Of a DNA stretch of 64,000 nt, positions 62,405 to 64,000 are shown in pieces (the first letter of the stretch is position 1; each line of letters begins with the position of its first letter). Origin of the DNA: Pseudomonadota bacterium (GTDB lineage: Bacteria; Myxococcota_A; Polyangia; Polyangiales; Polyangiaceae). A program made the position numbers and the translations under genes. Under the pieces are notes generated by a model that was given only the letters and a program-made list of their open reading frames with translations, was not told the origin of the DNA and did not search any database. The stretch spans positions 1 to 64,000 of the forward strand of contig JAFAER010000013.1 of the NCBI GenBank assembly GCA_023423895.1. The letters run 5' to 3'.

Positions 62405-63529
62405 TCAGTCGGCGCCCATCGGGAACGCTGCCGGAGCGAGCACGTCGTTGATCCATTCGTCGATGGAGTGGCGCGGCTTGGAGCCGTCCTCACCGAGATC
62501 TTGCGCAAAGCGCTCGTGCCGCGCGCGGAGCAACGCGCGGCGCGCGACGGACGGGTCTTCGTACAGAGCTGCCGCCCACGCGATGCCGAGCACCGTGGCC
62601 TTGTCTTCGGCCGACAGCTGCGTGTAGCGGCGGGCCAGGGTGACCTTCGAGCCGTGGCCGACCTGCGCCATCACCTCGTCGCGATAGCGCTTCGGGATCA
62701 TGATGAGCCCCGTCTTCGCGGCCAGCGTCACGCCATGACCCGGCATGCGATCCGAGAGGACGAACCGGATCGCGTCGACCGCTGCCTGGCTGGCAAGGCG
62801 CCTCGCCTCGAGCTTCTGGACGACGTCGTTGCGCAGGACCTCCAGATCCATCGCCGGGAAGTTCAGCTTGTTGGCGACGACGCGGATCACGTGCTCCTCG
62901 CGCGGGTCGAGCGAGTCCCATGCCGCGGCGAGCCATGCGCCCCGAAGGAGCGCCTTCGCATAGGTCGGATCGACGTCACCGTAGACGTCGAGCTGCTCGA
63001 CGGCGATCGGCGCCTCCGCGTAGAGCGGCTGGGCGTGCTCGTCCGGCAAGCCGAGCGACGCGACGAGGCTCGCAACGGTGCGCTGCTCCTCGGTGTCGAG
63101 CGGGCCGTCCGCGACGAAGACGGCACGGAGCACACGCGTCGCGAGCGTGCCGAGGCGCTTCACGCGGAGGACGTCCTTGTCGCTCGGCTTCGACGAGAAG
63201 AAAGAGCGGAGCCCGCGCGCGCCGACCTCGAGCGTCACCTTCTCCCGGAGCACGTCGCTCATCGGCATCCAGGCCGGCGGGTAAATCGGCGCTGCGGCAC
63301 GGGTCATCTCGACGAGCCAGTGGTCGAGCTCGCCGGACATCGTGTTGAGGCGGTGCCCCGCGAGGATCGCCTGGTAGGCCTCACCGCGCCGTCGCCCGAG
63401 CCCATCGAGGACGCCGTGACCTCCACCGGTCGACAGGCCGAAGATCGCGTCTTCCGCGAGGGTACCGACGAGCCGGCCCAGGGCCGCCGTCTTCGGGTCC
63501 ACCATCGGAGCGTAGGCGTCGATCGTCAT
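62405..63529 (-). CDS. TerB-like helical protein
   Basis: About 374 residues from the ATG at 63529 (MTIDAYAPMVDP); an upstream start would add basic low-complexity residues. Two acidic helical segments resemble the TerB fold of tellurite-resistance-associated proteins: VADGPLDTEEQRTVASLVAS and SLDPREEHVIRVVANKLNFP. The rest is helical without signal peptide. A Gly/His-rich stretch (GLSTGGGHGVLDGL) near residue 30 is unusual. Family relation is an impression; function unknown. The gene is 78 bases from proC. Confidence 0.65.
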   Translation of the reverse strand: MTIDAYAPMVDPKTAALGRLVGTLAEDAIFGLSTGGGHGVLDGLGRRRGEAYQAILAGHRLNTMSGELDHWLVEMTRAAAPIYPPAWMPMSDVLREKVTLEVGARGLRSFFSSKPSDKDVLRVKRLGTLATRVLRAVFVADGPLDTEEQRTVASLVASLGLPDEHAQPLYAEAPIAVEQLDVYGDVDPTYAKALLRGAWLAAAWDSLDPREEHVIRVVANKLNFPAMDLEVLRNDVVQKLEARRLASQAAVDAIRFVLSDRMPGHGVTLAAKTGLIMIPKRYRDEVMAQVGHGSKVTLARRYTQLSAEDKATVLGIAWAAALYEDPSVARRALLRARHERFAQDLGEDGSKPRHSIDEWINDVLAPAAFPMGAD

Positions 63530-63629
63530 GGCCGAGAAAGTAGCCGACTCCCACGACGCTGTGCGAGGTCTCACGGAGCGATCGCCGGGAACTTGGCCCA
63601 CCGAGCCACCGTTCTCCTAGGGTCGGCTC

Positions 63630-64000
63630 ATGCGCCTCCTCCGGGCCGCCGTCCCCGTGCTCATGGGCCTCTCGAGCATCTCCGTCGTCGGCGCCGTCGG
63701 CCTCGGCTGCCTCGACATCACCCAGACGGGCGCGGACGGCGGGGGAGAGAGCGCCGCGAATGCGAGCGACGGCGGTGCCGCGGCCGACTCCGGGGTCGTC
63801 GGGGGCGGCTGCGGCATCGAGCAGGGCTCGGGCATCGAGCTCTGCGCGGCGACGTCGATGTGTCCGAGCGTCGTCGTCGACACCCAGGCGATGCCTACAT
63901 GCGGCTTCCGCGTCCGCGGAGGAAGCGCAGTCGACCTTGTCTGCGCCTGCGGGGCGGCGATCTGCCCGATGGGCGCGTTCGCGACCTGCGCCGAGGCCGC
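63630..64000 (+). CDS. Cys-rich lipoprotein (3' end outside window)
   Basis: Open frame from the ATG at 63630 to the window edge with no stop. It begins with a lipoprotein signal (VVGAVGLGC), then an Asp/Gly/Ala-rich linker and a Cys-rich part (GGGCGIEQGSG, SMCPSVVVD, CGFRV, VCACGAAICP). The spaced cysteines suggest disulfides outside the cytoplasm. The full length and family cannot be judged. It diverges from the TerB-like gene over 100 bases. Confidence 0.75.
   Translation, partial: MRLLRAAVPVLMGLSSISVVGAVGLGCLDITQTGADGGGESAANASDGGAAADSGVVGGGCGIEQGSGIELCAATSMCPSVVVDTQAMPTCGFRVRGGSAVDLVCACGAAICPMGAFATCAEA

Overview
This window is high-GC, gene-dense bacterial DNA that looks chromosomal and myxobacterial (Myxococcota, probably Polyangiales; Labilithrix-like by general character). 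The evidence is a sigma factor of the Myxococcales-specific Sig-70_gmx1 type, a DUF6178 protein, four Hanks-type Ser/Thr kinases with C-terminal tails or zinc-binding N-termini, PEGA-type proteins beside kinases, and many lipoproteins whose lipobox is followed by Asp/Gly/Ser/Ala-rich linkers. Genus and species cannot be fixed from sequence reading alone. I saw no tRNA, rRNA, CRISPR array, integrase, transposase or prophage gene, so this reads as ordinary chromosome rather than an island.

Layout. 1-7.3 kb: a DUF362 protein (cut by the window edge), a PPC-domain lipoprotein with a Gly-Asn repeat, an M19 dipeptidase lipoprotein, a radical SAM protein, a secreted protein, a cyclophilin lipoprotein and a myxobacterial sigma factor. 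7.3-14.8 kb (minus strand): a probable four-gene signalling operon (zinc-finger-like kinase, kinase, PEGA protein, MtfA-type peptidase), then a 5'-nucleotidase-like phosphoesterase with EF-hand-like loops and a DUF6178 protein. 14.9-22 kb: two membrane or unknown genes, a Cys-rich lipoprotein, two tandem LuxR-type regulators with a palindrome upstream, and a haem-binding lipoprotein. 22-29 kb: a helix-hairpin-helix protein, a PfkB kinase, DUF3160 and CPBP proteins. 29-35.5 kb: a large radical SAM/DUF2344 fusion followed in the same frame by a start-less remnant, an expansin-like lipoprotein, a TauE/SafE permease, a PhnD-like binding protein and an EF-hand lipoprotein. 35.5-43 kb (minus): an S41 protease, an RpoH-like sigma factor, a large PD40-like lipoprotein with one haem motif, a zinc-ribbon membrane protein and an MBL-fold hydrolase.

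43-48 kb (plus): overlapping genes for a YdcF protein, a HEAT-repeat/cyclophilin lipoprotein, type III pantothenate kinase (coaX) and an orphan FecCD-type permease. 48-54.6 kb (minus): a kinase, two tandem homologous PEGA-like genes of which the upstream copy is frameshifted, another kinase and a TPR protein with a clear Rho-independent terminator. 54.8-64 kb: a TonB-dependent receptor diverging from rseP across a (GAGGC)14 tandem array, a small lipoprotein, a glucose/sorbosone-dehydrogenase and dihaem-cytochrome fusion, proC, a TerB-like protein and a lipoprotein cut by the window end.

The genes point to envelope signalling and remodelling: kinases paired with membrane PEGA proteins, sigma factors and LuxR regulators, site-2 and S41 proteases, and many exported haem or beta-propeller lipoproteins. 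I do not see a convincing self-contained new system. The best leads are the repeated kinase/PEGA modules, the frameshifted PEGA paralogue, the start-less hotdog-like remnant flanked by an 11-bp direct repeat, and the pentamer array upstream of rseP.
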